Shown here piece by piece: positions 11,081 to 25,100 of a stretch of DNA of 64,000 nt. Below the pieces are notes generated by a model that had not been told where the DNA came from, did no database searches, and saw only the letters and a program-made list of their open reading frames with translations. The DNA is from Ridgeia piscesae (lineage: Eukaryota > Annelida > Polychaeta > Sabellida > Siboglinidae): the NCBI GenBank assembly GCA_025642075.2, contig JAODUO010000064.1:179501-243500 (forward strand), read 5' to 3'. Position 1 is the first letter of the stretch. Each line of letters opens with the position of its first letter. The position numbers and the translations under genes are program-made.

Positions 11081-13423
11081 AAGTGGACATGGTATTTATC
11101 TTTAATGTCTACTCAAGTCGGTGTACATCAATCAGTAACATAGGTGTACGTATGACAATACTGGACACCAGAATGAAGGTAGAACATAGCAAACTGAAAT
11201 GCGAACAATTACTTAAGACATTTCTTATGAACCTTTCTTATTGAAGAAATTTGATTACGGCAAGGGCTAGTTTGTAGAGCATATTATATACAGCAAAATT
11301 GATGAATAAAATTAGTCTCAGAGTAATTTGAAGTCAACATAACTTACTTAGTTTAAAATAATATGACTAAGAGTGTCGGATAATTAAAAATTTAAGAGTT
11401 CCGGGACATCACAAAACAGGATCTTCACTCTGTGGCCCAGCATTGTGGAGGTACACACACACATACACAGAATATTTACATTTTTATATTGCAATACAAC
11501 TGAAATGTTGATTCCTCCTGATTTCTCTGTACATTCTATAGATTAATATATATTTATAAATAAGACGTCACAGACAGAAACATGGTAGACTGACAGGTCC
11601 TGGTAATGGTTGACAAACCAACGTAAGCCTACCTGGTCATGATGACAACTGCATATGCTTGACTGGTTGAAATACCAGGTTTGTATATAAGACCAGCTGA
11701 TCACAATGTATACCAGCATTAGTAGTGGTTATATTAATAGATGAATAGTGTTGTCATAGTAACAGGTTTACAGACAAACACCATAGATACACACCTAAGC
11801 AAACAACTTAGTTTGTATGGTTCTACTCTTTAGTGTGTCATATACCAAGTTCTATTACATCCGACTGACACAAATCTCTGTATAAGATTTTGGAATTCAT
11901 AAAATTATGAATACAAAACCAGGTATTAAAATATACCTGACAGTTCCATCAACAAAAGGTATTTCTGACTATATACTGTTTTGAACTAACAACAAAGTGA
12001 TCACACCAACTTATCATTTCACATCTTCCCTCTTATAGAAGATCTCAAAATGAGAAGTTATCATTTGTTTTCTTATCATCAGTGCAATACGAGATAATCT
12101 AAATTATAGTTACGATAAGACGGATATTTGATTTGTGATTAATAATAAATTATGTAATGTTAGAATAGACTGAAGCTTCAGCAGCAATGATTCAGTATAC
12201 AAAGGATTGGCAACAGACATGAAACATTTCAGTAGATGCTCTGTGTGTTTGTCTCTCACAAACCTCCCGTCTCATTGCACTTGCCCCCAGTGCACCAGCC
12301 CACTGCTGCTGGCGACACTGACGGTAACACAACTATGCCTAATATATGCGACCCGCGACTTATTATGTGCACTCATACTTAGTTTAGTTTCATTCATAAA
12401 TTTCTTACATTTTTGCACATTATCCGACTGATGCATGTGAGCCTTTCCAAAATAAATAATATGTTTTAATCGACTTGAATGATATATGCTATAGCCATCA
12501 TGCATATATACACAATGCAAGTGTGGGTTGATACCAGCCATTGACAATACCATTTGTTTTGAATAGCTTTAAACCAGTGACAGTCCTGGTGTAAAGAGTT
12601 TTGTCTTAGCTCTAGCTGAACCTAGGATTGAAGGACCTGTCGACTGAACATAAAGGCTCCTTGACATCTATGACAATAACATGACTATTGACAATGACAT
12701 ACATCCACTGTCACATATCTATGTACAGAACAAAGGTTTGACAAACAAGTATACCGTCAGTAAATGGCACAAATGTAACCAGTCGTTTGTATTTCGTGAA
12801 CAGCAAGGTTGACTCGTTTGCAAAATATGTCAATACTGAAATCTGTGTGATGACATCTACAATGTTGTGACAGTGTCCCCTTGTTGGCTACTTGCGCGAC
12901 ACCCTATTTATTAGAACGTTCCTTTATTGGGAAGGTTTTGTCCCAAAGAATATCATCTTTCTATTTTACACAAACATGATTTTGTGTTAGCAGGTGGGCA
13001 TTTCTGTGCTGAACATGTCTCACTTTCTATCAAAAGTAAGTCAGAACACCATTCTGTCCCACAGGAGTCTACAGATTGAAATATAGACATCATTACCATT
13101 CAACTATAGTCCCAAATTATTTCCGATGCACACAAAGGTGGTTCACGGTTGACATGCATGCAAGAAATTGCCAAGATATATCACTTTACCATGCCCCACA
13201 GGAGAACATCATCGTATCATATGAACACCCGGGTGAGTTCTGCAGCAGACCTTACCGGCGACACTGATGAGCACCCTTAACACATCCATGGCTTCTCGAA
13301 TAATTCCGATTAGATGAGACTCCTCTAACTTTGATCTCCTGCCACAATTCCGCACAGCGAAAACCTGAACAGTTCGTGTGGCTAAAATGAGAGATGAGAA
13401 ACACGCGTCGTTGGTGACCGTGT
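11081..13423 (-). other. probable STAM 3' UTR and flank
   Basis: No coding sequence is recognised between the STAM stop (13424) and the intergenic spacer. On the minus strand an ATTAAA lies near 11101-11106, and AATAAA-type hexamers near 12907 and 12921 are alternatives. The true 3' end cannot be fixed from sequence. Confidence 0.35.
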
Positions 13424-13613
13424 CTACATGAGGAGCTGTGGGGCCACGGCCTGCATGGGTGGCTGGGCAGCCGCTGGACCCGGCTCGGGAGGAAGTATCG
13501 ACATCGCTGGCTGGGTGTAGGTGTCAGTCGACACCGTGGGTGCGTACGAGAGCGAGGCCATGCCATCAGTGACTGACGCCATGTCAGTGGAAGGGATAGC
13601 GTTATTGGACATG
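13424..13613 (-). CDS. STAM: STAM exon 16 (terminal)
   Basis: Acceptor GTTGTTGCAG; the split codon gives N, then [20 protein letters not shown], ending QAVAPQLLM and TAG at 13426-13424. Composition continues the Ala/Pro/Ser-rich tail of STAM proteins. Confidence 0.82.
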
Positions 13614-16600
13614 CTGCAACAACACCGAAGAAGCAGTGTTAGTGCACGCAACAGAACGATGCCGTGTCAGCAATGCAAATAAATGTGACGTCAATGTAAA
13701 TGAAATAAGGCAGACGTGGGGTAAAATACATTTGTATTTGGATATGGTTAATAAATTGAAATTTAAAATTATTCTTGATTGAATTCTTAAAAGTCAAGTA
13801 ATTGTACTGTGTCCTTTGGCAATTCTTTGAAATACTTTCAAATGTATTTGTATTCAAATACATTTGCATATAAAAGTATCTACATTTAACTCACTCAAGA
13901 GTATTTGTATTTAAATACATTTCAACGTATTTGACCCCATGTCTGAAACAAGGTAGATTCACTGCAGTAGTCTACAAAGTTAAGACCACTGCATAGAAAA
14001 GTTGAGGGAGTTTCATAGGCAAGCTGCCTTGCAACAGGTCCGCCAGACTAGTTTTGTCATGTTATTGTTATTGAAAAATAACCAAATTTATAATTGCAAA
14101 AAAGTAATACTGGTAATAAACAAAAATATACTGCTGACAGTTATGCAACTTAGGACAGTTATGTAAATTAGGCGAAACTACTGCGGGTCTGATTAATGAC
14201 TAATAAAAAAGGAATGGCAGTCGAAAGCGGTTTGCAACCAATACCAAATTGCTTGAAGCCAGAACAGACAGCAACAACATCCAGAACGACACGTAACAAA
14301 ACAAAATATTAACACAATCCTCACATACACAATATTACACATGCACGCACGCACACATCATCACAATTACTCCATCCTGATTCCGTCGTCGGTGACGCGT
14401 CTAAGCACGTCACACAACCGAACGTCGGCCTTATGTGTGAGTCAGAAGTCTCCACCGATTACTACCCCACGGCATCCAGACATCACAGACACTGCAGTTG
14501 TATTGAGATGCCACTCACTTGCTGGGTTCGGGGCCTGCCCCTACAGGAGGTCCCATGCCGCCCTGCGATGGCTGAGACATTGCCGGCGCTGCCGCTGATG
14601 TGGACAGGTCTGTCTGTGAACCAGCCTTCCCCATCATAGATTGTCCCGGGAGCATCTGCTGTCCCGGCATCATCTGTTGACCAGGCATCATCTGCTGCCC
14701 TGGAGGCATTTGCTGCCCTGGAAACATCTGCTGTCCTTGAGGCATTTGCTGTCCTGGAGGCATTTGCTGTCCTTGAGGCATTGACATCGGCTGTCCAGGA
14801 GGCATTTGCTGCCCTGGAGGCATCGATGCCATCTGTGGCATTGACATTGGCATTGACATTGCAAATCCATACTGTCCCGGGTACATCTGAAATAAAACAA
14901 CATCTGTTGAAAATACGCAGGGATTTGTGACAGTAAATGTATAATTTCCAGGAGAGATGCCACGCTATAAATAATGCTGCTGTAGGCCAGTTGTGTTAGC
15001 AACAAACCAACTTTACATCGCTGCATTTTTATTGCTCTTTTTATATGTCTAAATCTGAAACTTAAAAACCAGTACCAAGTTCCCAGGCACACGTCATCAA
15101 AGTGTCCGTCCGTCTGTCTGATGTAAACAGGGACTGCTGTACAACATTTTTAGCAATGGATCCAAATTAACCTCTGAAGTCACAAAAAATTTGCGAACCT
15201 GTGCCATCTGAGGGGGCATCTGTTGGGCACCCATGTCGTACATGGGCGGCATGGGCATCTTGCCCGGTGCCCCCTGCACAGGCCGGGGGTAGCCGTAGGT
15301 GGGCAGGTCGTGCATGAGGTTGTTATACATCTGTAGAGCCTCTAGCACGCTTGTGTTCAACTGGATCAGGTCATTGTACTTCCTGCAACACACACTTGAC
15401 AGGTGAACCTAGGGTGGCCTAGGGAGACCAACAACACTTACCGTATTTATTCTACTCAGCATAAAATATATGAGACACAAAAACATATTAAAATACGCTT
15501 AAAAATGCCAAAACACATGAGATACAAGAATATAATAAAATGTGTTTTAATTGTAGAGTGCAGTGGCCCATGGCTAGAGCGTCGGGCTCTCAACTAAGAG
15601 AACACCCGGGTTTGAATCCTGTGCTGCGGTGTTAAACCACGGGCAATTGTTTTTCATTTAAATTGCTCCAGTTCACTCAGCTGTATGAATGAGTATCTGG
15701 CTATAGACAGTGGTGGATATTTCTATGAGCAGCCTTCACACATTAATTGCAGTGTGGCTGGGCGCTACTCAGAGAAGTTGAGATGGTGTATGATTAATGC
15801 AAAGTGCTTTGAGAAGTCCTAAGAACTGGAGTCTGCGCTTTATATAAGAACTTCCCTTAACTTTTTTTTAAACTATAACCATTTAATCACTACCCAGGTA
15901 CTTCGTTTGGTTCCTATAATAAGGTCAATGCACGGCGCTAGGTTTTGACATGTATGTGTGACCAGTTTTTAAACAAGCATGATAGAAACGTCACTGTAAT
16001 TATGGAATCATCAGAACTTGTTTGCTTTGGAGATCACTGTCAGTGTCAGACGCTGCTAAGGGGTGTGTGCTTGCTAGGGCAAGTACGCTTACTAGAATGA
16101 ACACAGAGAATATACAAGGTGAAGGTGAGTTCTTATTGTGCAACATCCAAGTCTGCTTAAAATACTTTTCCACATTACTCCCTGGCAGATCTCTTCAATT
16201 GATTTCTCTGCAAAAAAGTCAGCCACAATCAATGGGAAAAAGACTATTCATATGCAAATATCCATCACTGTTTATAGCCAGGTACCAATTCCAACAGCTT
16301 AGTGAACTGGAGCAACACAGACTGATTGAACTAATCCATGGTTCAACACGACAGCACACTTCAGTGTTGGAAATGTGTCTGGGAATGGCTGGTCAAGCCA
16401 ATTTGTATCTTGAAGTTCCGGTCGCAAATGGAAACGCAGGCATCAGGAGAGTGGTAGAAGCGCTGACTCTGACCTGTCGTCTTGCACGCTTATGAATGGC
16501 CTGACTGATTCAACTGTGCTCAGACACTGCTGCACCAGCATGGATGCTGCTGCACCACGCGGAGCAGTTGGATGCGAGGCTCTCCCAGTTTGCAGGATCA

Positions 16601-16868
16601 AGGGGGAACACTTTTAGAGAGGTTTTTATGGAGTTCTTGTATCATTTCTCTGTCCACCGCGGGAGTGTTTACCATTCTTCAGTTCTCCGTGGAAGATCTC
16701 TCAGCAGATGCTCATCTGACCGCCCACTTCAGTCGTCTACTGCAGGGCATGATGGGAATGCTAGTCATTCCAGCCCTGACAAGAACTACTGGGTCCGTCA
16801 TCTTGTCCTGCCATTTAATCTTTAGCAACTTCCTAAGGCAACCGATGTGGAAGTGGTTCAGTTTATAA

Positions 16869-16900
<32 letters not shown>

Positions 16901-16911
16901 GTATATATATA

Positions 16912-16943
<32 letters not shown>

Positions 16944-19900
16944 CTCATCATTTAGGGACCATCTCCTATTAAGGACTGATGGCAGGTAGAAGTGTAGGTG
17001 ATGAATCAGTGCGTACCTGTCAATCTTCTCCAGCTCCTGGTCTATGAGTGGACCCATCGCTTTACTTTGCTCTGCAAACACAAGTTCACCTCTGCACCAG
17101 CTGGTATTTTCAAAATAACATATATTTACTGAGGTTACTTAGGTAGACAGATTACCTATCTAAAAAAAAACCAGTTACGGATTTATAATCAGTTACCACA
17201 TCTAGGAAACTTGATCAAACTATATAGATGGTAATATGTAAGTGTAAAGTGCTTTGAGCAATCCAGAGGATTAGATACTGTGCTATATAAGAACTTACCT
17301 TTACTTTTACTTTAATGTGACATTAAAAAAACAAGATTCATGTGGAAACTTGTACTGCACAAAATCCATAGAAAACTGACCAAAAGGCACACCAATCCGA
17401 AGGGTCAGGCAATTTCACAAACATAATAAATTATAACGTTGTTGTATAAAGTTGTTGTGCAAATATGCTGTGGAAGTAAGGAGAATAACATCTTGAGATA
17501 ACAGATACATGTTATTCTATTTTCTGCTGATGAAAACATGGAATGCGTCCCAGAAACATGGAAAAAGATAGTTGCAATGCTTGTTTCAACCACGGCAACT
17601 TCTTTATTTTTAGAAATGGTACATTATTTTTTTTTAATGTATTTTAATACCGGTGGTAAATCTGGTAATATGTTGTGAAGTGCCATAACAATTATGGATG
17701 TGGCGATATATGAAATATAATATATTATTATTATAAGTAGAATCAGAAGATCAGAGCCATGTCTACGGATTTTCTAAAAAAAGGTTGGTGTAAATAAATA
17801 CAGCAGAATGGTGACGATGACGTCAAAGTACATCAAGTATCACATGACAGGGTACCTTCAAGTGAGAGCAGCTCCGGGGCGTCCGTGGAGGCATCCCCTG
17901 TAGGATCCGCATTCTGGATCATCATCAGACATTGGTCTATTCTCTCCTACAACCAGAAGAGTTCTTGTCACTTCCACACATAGGACTGGGAATGATTATA
18001 CTAGAGTCATTGATACATCTCATCCTGTACGTGTGTGTTGTATGTGTGTGTTTGTGTGTTTTTAATGTGTCTTCCAAATGGGAAATAAGGTTTTTGGTTT
18101 CTAAAAACTTAAAATTGAAAATTTGCGGAATTCAAATTTTAACTTTTAAATTTTTTCAAAACTCGTGTTTTGATTACTCATTTGTAACTAGAGCAGTAAA
18201 GTGGTGGGAAACACACTGAAATCGAATACGGGAAACAAATAACGTTGTTTAACCACACCTTTGATTTTCGTTTTGAGATCAACTGACATAACAGTACTTA
18301 AACTATAATAAAAAAAATAATTTTCAATATATATATTAATTAAAATACATTTCAATTATAAAACACACACATATATATATATATATAAGCTATATATATA
18401 TATATATATATGGTCATTTCTCACGAATTGGGGTAGCAGGTTTTATTACCATAGATTCTTTAATAAATGGGTTAGAAGGCTAGCATTAGCTTCTGTGCAT
18501 GTGTCTCGGTTAGGGATTTCTGAGGATCCATGCCCCGTTTGCACATGTATGGTGTGAATCAACAAAACGTTGGCCAATAAATGGTGATATTTTCATACTT
18601 TTTGGCAACTTCTTGGCTACAGGTAGTTTAAAATGAGTCTTTATTTTGCAACACTGTATATAAGGCATTCAGCTAATATTTATGTAGGATTGCTTATACT
18701 GCAGCAATTATTTACACCAACAATTAGAAGTAAAAAGTCAAATCCAATATATACTCAGTAGATTCATATTAGAGATAAAAAGTGATATATGGAATTTCAA
18801 AAACACCCTCTCAGAACCCGACTGGCATCACTTTCATGAGAAATTACCACATATTTATACTCCTAATAAATGCAGCTTAGACAGACTGTTCCATTGTGAG
18901 AGACAGGATATGCGATCTCAGAAAACAGTGTCCTCTAAATAAAAATATTTTATTTATCATTATATTAATGGTTATACTACATACAGTAGGAGTTTAAATG
19001 TTTAAAAAAAATTGATTATTCACACAAGCAGAGGTCAATCATTTAATGCAGACCGCCTTGCTATGCTTAAACGCCTAAGGCGATGCTATAGACCTAGTTG
19101 TCCTGCTCAAGGCTCTTGTGGTTGCTCCCATAGGCTGGCTCACCTCATCAATCTCTGCGACTGTTGGAAGTGCCTCAACGGTCTTCACTTCAACCTCCTC
19201 GTTGAACTGAACCTTCTTGTCTGACAACAGAACATCACGTTATAACATCAACAATTTTTTCTTGTTATCTGTATAATTTGTTGACTACAATGCAATGGCT
19301 GAACAGCAAGTATAAGGTAACTTGACGTTGACCTCACTGCCGAATACTAATTATATAATGGTTGATCGTTTACAGAAACAAATTCAAAGATGAACTGAAT
19401 AAAAGAAATAAACAGCGTGCACAGGCATAAAGAGCGTGATTATGTGACAGGCCTGAGTTGCGTAACAGCGCCCCCTTGTGATCCTGTAGGTTCCCAATTA
19501 TTCCATTAACAGATAATTGCCGAGAGCAGTGAACGATTTCTTGATCATTACAGTCTGACCGTCCTCTAGTGGCCAGCAGAAGTCAGTGCAACCAACTCAC
19601 TATACACGTCTAACTTGGGGTCATTCATACCTACGTGTTTACCTTTATTCCTATAAAAAATACAATGTGGACAATGACCACTAGCAGGCGAGTCCGATGC
19701 TTCGACTGACCTGGCACAGTTTCAGCCACAACCTCCACATTGAGGTCAGCTGTGACAAAGTTCGCTGGAAACAGTCCCTCGCCACGGGAATTTGACCCTT
19801 TCCACCAGTTCTGATCACTGTAATAAAATCAGCAGTCATAAGAACATGAGAATGTGTCAATGTGCAAATGTTAGCCAATTTAAAGTGGCATTGATAACTC

Positions 19901-22101
19901 ATGTTTTAACAATTACTTTAACCACAGATAATCATTCTTATTTATTCATACATTTATTAAAATTATTTGATGATTCTGAGTAACATGGAAGTATTTTAAT
20001 AATAAGTTGTATGTATTTATTTATAAACAGAACATAAGTTATTCATAAGTTATATTTAGTAGTAATGATGTCTAAGCATTTTAAAATATTTATCATGTCA
20101 GTAATTAATAAATTTACCACTGTGAAGAGTTCCAGAATTATTATGATGGGGTGCTATATGACATATATTAGTATTTTTTATTTATCACACACTAATAAAC
20201 ACAGGACACAACAGGCAGAAGTTTGACCTATTCCACTGTTGACTTATTCCACTGTTGAAATATTCCACCATTGAAATGCTACATTATGTATTCTGTCTCC
20301 TCTTAGCTTACAGAAGACAAAATGTTTACTCTTCAAATGCTCAGATCAATAAATTTGCTACTAAAATGCGGCAGCCACAATGTGACAGACAACCTACCAA
20401 ACCATTGCTAACAAAACACACAATAGCTGAATGTGCCTTTGTAATTTCAAAATGAAAGAGAAACCTACATGGAATCCTGTACCATAAATTCTACATGATC
20501 TATTGAGTTGAACTGGCAGCAGTGACACTGGGATTGTAATCTAAAACACACCTAAGTTGACGCACAAACAAACACACAAACCTGTCGTCAATGACTACAA
20601 CAATTTCTCCTGCTTTGAAGGTCAACTCGTTGTCCTCTGCCGCCTCAAAGTCATATAAGGCCCTCACCTAAAACCCAACACGTACAATATACATTTTATA
20701 TTATATATATATATCATATATATATATTTACACACACACTACAAGCTCTTGCCCAAAATTATTCGTTTTTATTGTTTTGAACATTGTTCTATGTAGTTTG
20801 AACTACGATGTGAACATATAGCAATGTTTACAACAAATCACTGAGGTCACTCAGACCTTCAGGCAGCACACTTGGGTAATGCCAGATAAGAGGATATGGT
20901 GACGTCTCATGTTAGGGACATATCTAACTCGTCAGCTCTGGACACAAGTAAAAAAAATCACACACAGGTGCTGCAATATAAACAAAATCTTTCCTCCCAT
21001 ACCATATTAAAAAAATTATGAATTAAAACACATTTTCACCTGCTAGGGTAGACAGTTAATTTTATTTTGGAAAATAAATTTCGATAATATTTTAAAGATG
21101 GCGGTGACCATTTCCTGTTCAGCACAATGGATGATGGGAACTGAGAAAGCACGCAGGATCTCGACCCACAGCTGGTGACCCATTTAAATTTACAGCCGCT
21201 CGCAAGCGATCTATCCACACTTATTTTATTTTCTCCAAGTTTCTAGTTATGTCGAACGACAACAAACATAAGATAGGCCTACTGAGTTTATGTTAGTTTC
21301 ATATTAGTTTTGGATAAAACCAGAATATCTGAAGCTCATTTATGTAGTGACGCTGCGATAAAATACATGACGTTACGCCGCGGTAATCTACAGCCTGCGC
21401 GTTACAGGAGCCGGTGATATTGAGTTACCACGATTTTGATTTGTGGGAATTTAAATGATTTTTTTGTAACCTTGCGTGTGTATGTGTATATAAGTTATGA
21501 GACAGGAAGTTTGACCTGTAAGAAGTCGTTTTCATGGTTTGATCAGAAAGTAAATGATCGTTTTGCGCCACTGAAATGATAAACAAAATGGCGAGTGCGG
21601 CGTGATTACCCAGAGGCTGTGAGGTGGCAGCACTCTTTAGCTTCTCAGACCAAATTTGAAATAACAATCAGATAATTATAATTTATTATATTGTAAATGA
21701 AACGTGTCACACACAAAATAAAAATGTTGTTGTTGTTAATGTATCGTCTCATTTTACAATTTTCTAATTTGTATTTTGTGTATTTTAATACTTTTTTTTA
21801 CCAAAAGCATACATGCTATATGGACATCAATTATTATGATATGCGTAAACATACGAATGAATCCAAAACAGTCGTAAATGAGGGGTTCTACTGTAATGTT
21901 AAATGTGATATTATTACACTTCATTTTTATGGGTAGTATAACTGTGGGCATAAATTTATGTTGTAATGTGGATGTAAATAAAGATTGTATGTACAGGGAA
22001 AAAATGGTCTCAAATTCCTGTCCCTCTGACGAGGGGACACCTGCAATGTAGGGGCACTTTTGCTTGGCCGGACAGGTGTCCCTACAAGACAGGTTCTACT
22101 G

Positions 22102-22145
<44 letters not shown>

Positions 22146-25100
22146 ACAAAAAATGAACAGATATCTGCCATTTAAAAGCAATGTCTACAACAGTCAATTT
22201 CCGAATAAGGAAGTATCGGTAATCGGTAACCCACACAGTGCCACAAAAACACACAATTTGACAATTTGTTGAATATATCTTAATGAGTGACAGCTTCAGG
22301 TCCGTAGATCTGTCACAGGTTCCTACCTTGCGGGGCTCATGGAATGAGGCTGAGGGACTACTGGAGGACGTCGCTCCGCCGGAGAAGTTAGGGTAGAGGG
22401 AAGATGATCCTGCCATCTTTTTTTTATCAGCTTCCAGAGAGAGGGCGATGGCTGCGGGAACATCACATGTCAGTAAGCAGAGCAAGCAATGTGCAGCAGT
22501 TTCTAACTTGGATATCCGTTTGAAACAGGTCACAGTTCATTTTACGAGAAAGTCATCATAATACCATAGTCCTGTGCACGTAAATCTTTGAAATAATGAA
22601 ATTGTAAACAGAAAATTCTAAACAACTGATATTGTGTGATTCATATTTAGTACACAAGAGAGACCAATAACAAATTACAACTGATAAGATGAAATCTAGA
22701 GGGAACCAATTGGACACTAAATGAACAGTTCTAAGCCTAGGGTTCCACTATGGAACAAATGGCCTTGGGGCAAACTGAATTATGACTTGTTCTAACGAGA
22801 AATAAGCATTGCCAGTTGATAGAAAAGACATTAAATTTAAATAATATGTGCTTTGGTGATGAAGTCAAAATACAAAAAAAAACTAGCAATGTTTACATGG
22901 CGTCTTCTCAAAATCAAGTTTGCTGACATATGACTCATTTCTTTAGAACAGGTCACAATTTATTAACATTTTAATTAAATAAATGACACAACGTTTTGTC
23001 ATTGAAAAAACTGAACTAAACTGGCCAATAATGGCTATGATTGATATGAATCGTCTGTACACAAGCCATTTGCACTAAGAGGAACACTTTTGATGAATCT
23101 AAGACTGGCTAGAAACACTTTCTGCCTAGAGGCCTGGGGACCATTTCACTAAGATAAGAGCTCTTAAGAAAAATTCATCCTAAAAATGCATTGTTAAATT
23201 GAATGACTTTTAAAAACACAAATATCCATTGCCCTATTACAGTGGACACTATTTCCATGACACAGAACGGTGTCAACAGTTTCAGGCATTCAAGATCACT
23301 GCAAAGGCTCAAATCTGATTCACAAAATTGGGTTTAAGAGCTCGTAACGTTTGTGAAATGGACCCGTGATGGTGAGTGAGACGTGGTACCAGAGAGAGCC
23401 ACACTTAATGATGAGTCTACGTTGTCGCTGACTGCGAGTGTAAGACAGACCTTTGGCAATGTCATCCTCTTCCTGTTGGGAGCTCACTGCATCTGGGTTC
23501 TGACACTTGTCAGGGGGAGGCTGAAACACATACTGTCTGTTAGCTATGCTGAAGTGGAAAGATTAGTTCTTATATATCTCAGAATGAAGTCCCCAGGCCT
23601 GATCAAGGCACTGTACACTTTACTCTCTGGCAGACCTGTTCAATCAGACACCATCTCAATTTCTCTGGGAAGCATTCAGCTATGCTACAATAAAAACACA
23701 AAGTCTATTCATACAGCTGAGTGAACTGGTGCATTGTAATAGGAACAAACTTGGCCAAGGTTCAACATCGCAGCACAGGATGTGAACCCAGGTTCTCTTC
23801 GTCGAGTCTAGAGCTCTAACCACAACAAATAATCAATCACACAGTTGTCTGATGTCACAAGCTTCAGAATGGCAGCAGTCTGTCTCAACTCTCAAGTCAT
23901 GTTCTTGTCATGTGCTATCTTCTGTCAACTGAGTGATGGACATTTTCATAGATACGTCAACTATGTTTTTGCTACATGTATTTTGTATGGTTCCAATGTT
24001 GACATTACTTATGTCTGTGCTATTTATGTCTTATGAGAAACTGTTGGACACTGAGTCATGAACATAAACCTGTACATTCACACACCACATATCTATTGGG
24101 AACAACACTGTGCATTTCCTTGAACAAAATAAATGAACTTGTTACAGCTACGGCTGTCTATATTTATGACCTGGCAATATAGCTTGTCATAGGAGGAAGT
24201 AAGAAGTAATAATACATTAGGATTTAAACGTGCAGTTTTTGCTTGGCCCCCACTTTTTTGTGTCGGGCCCCTAGAATTTGAACAGTAGGGGACCTGCTGG
24301 CACCCACTGATTTTAAGCTAAATTCCAAGCCTGATATACTCACAGACGGCGACTGGTCATTGTAGGCTCCCTCTGATCTCAGACTTCGGTAGAATGCAGG
24401 TATTTGGCTGCACAAATAAACATGTACACAGTCAGCAACATTTCAGCCAAACACATCTAAGAAGGGAGGAATATACTTTGCTTTATTACCCATTTGCTTT
24501 GTTTACTTACTTGAATTTCACTACCATTTTAAAACAATTATTATCTTGATCCAACATCGCAACTTTCAATGCCCCAGTATTAGTGTACTTATAAATACAC
24601 ACCAACATGCATGTTAACTCCACTTTTGTTACAATTCTACTTTACTGTCCATATAGTATGTTATTTGGTTGTTTACAAAATAAAAATTACTGTGTTGCCT
24701 ATAGCTCACTGACATGCCACCATACATTTATTGTACTTTGTAACACACATCCCATTTATAACTTAAAACATTTATATATTCTAAAACAGTTCATTCTTTT
24801 TTTAGCTACATATGGACCCATATCTCCATCACTTTTGCAAGTTTTGGGCTATAACTTTGCATGTAGGTCCATTTGGATCGTTCATATAGTTACGCATTTC
24901 AAAATTCATCTGGGAAGGTGGAAAACTTGGGGTTCAATATTTTAAAAGACTCAACACAGAATTTCAGCTGTGTCATTTCCAATTTGTCTAAATTACTACT
25001 ACTAATAATAATAACGACTTCTTTTGCACTACTATTCTCGAAGATCAAGCTCAGTGGCGCGATAAAACCAAGGGATTAAGCAAATTCATAATCGCAAAAC

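Noticed and set aside
13652..13869. Minus-strand ORF upstream of STAM exon 16
   Set aside because: Lies in the hAT-like MITE and intron 15; splice signals place the exon start at 13613.
15556..15622. A functional tRNA gene
   Set aside because: The A box and acceptor stem are imperfect and the sequence continues into a SINE body and tail repeated elsewhere.
16022..16495. 157-residue plus-strand ORF in STAM intron 14
   Set aside because: Its middle is a reverse-oriented SINE fragment and no domain is recognisable.
16712..17081. Minus-strand ORFs rich in Ile/Tyr next to STAM exon 13
   Set aside because: The (AT)n microsatellite read as protein; only 17017-17071 is a real exon.
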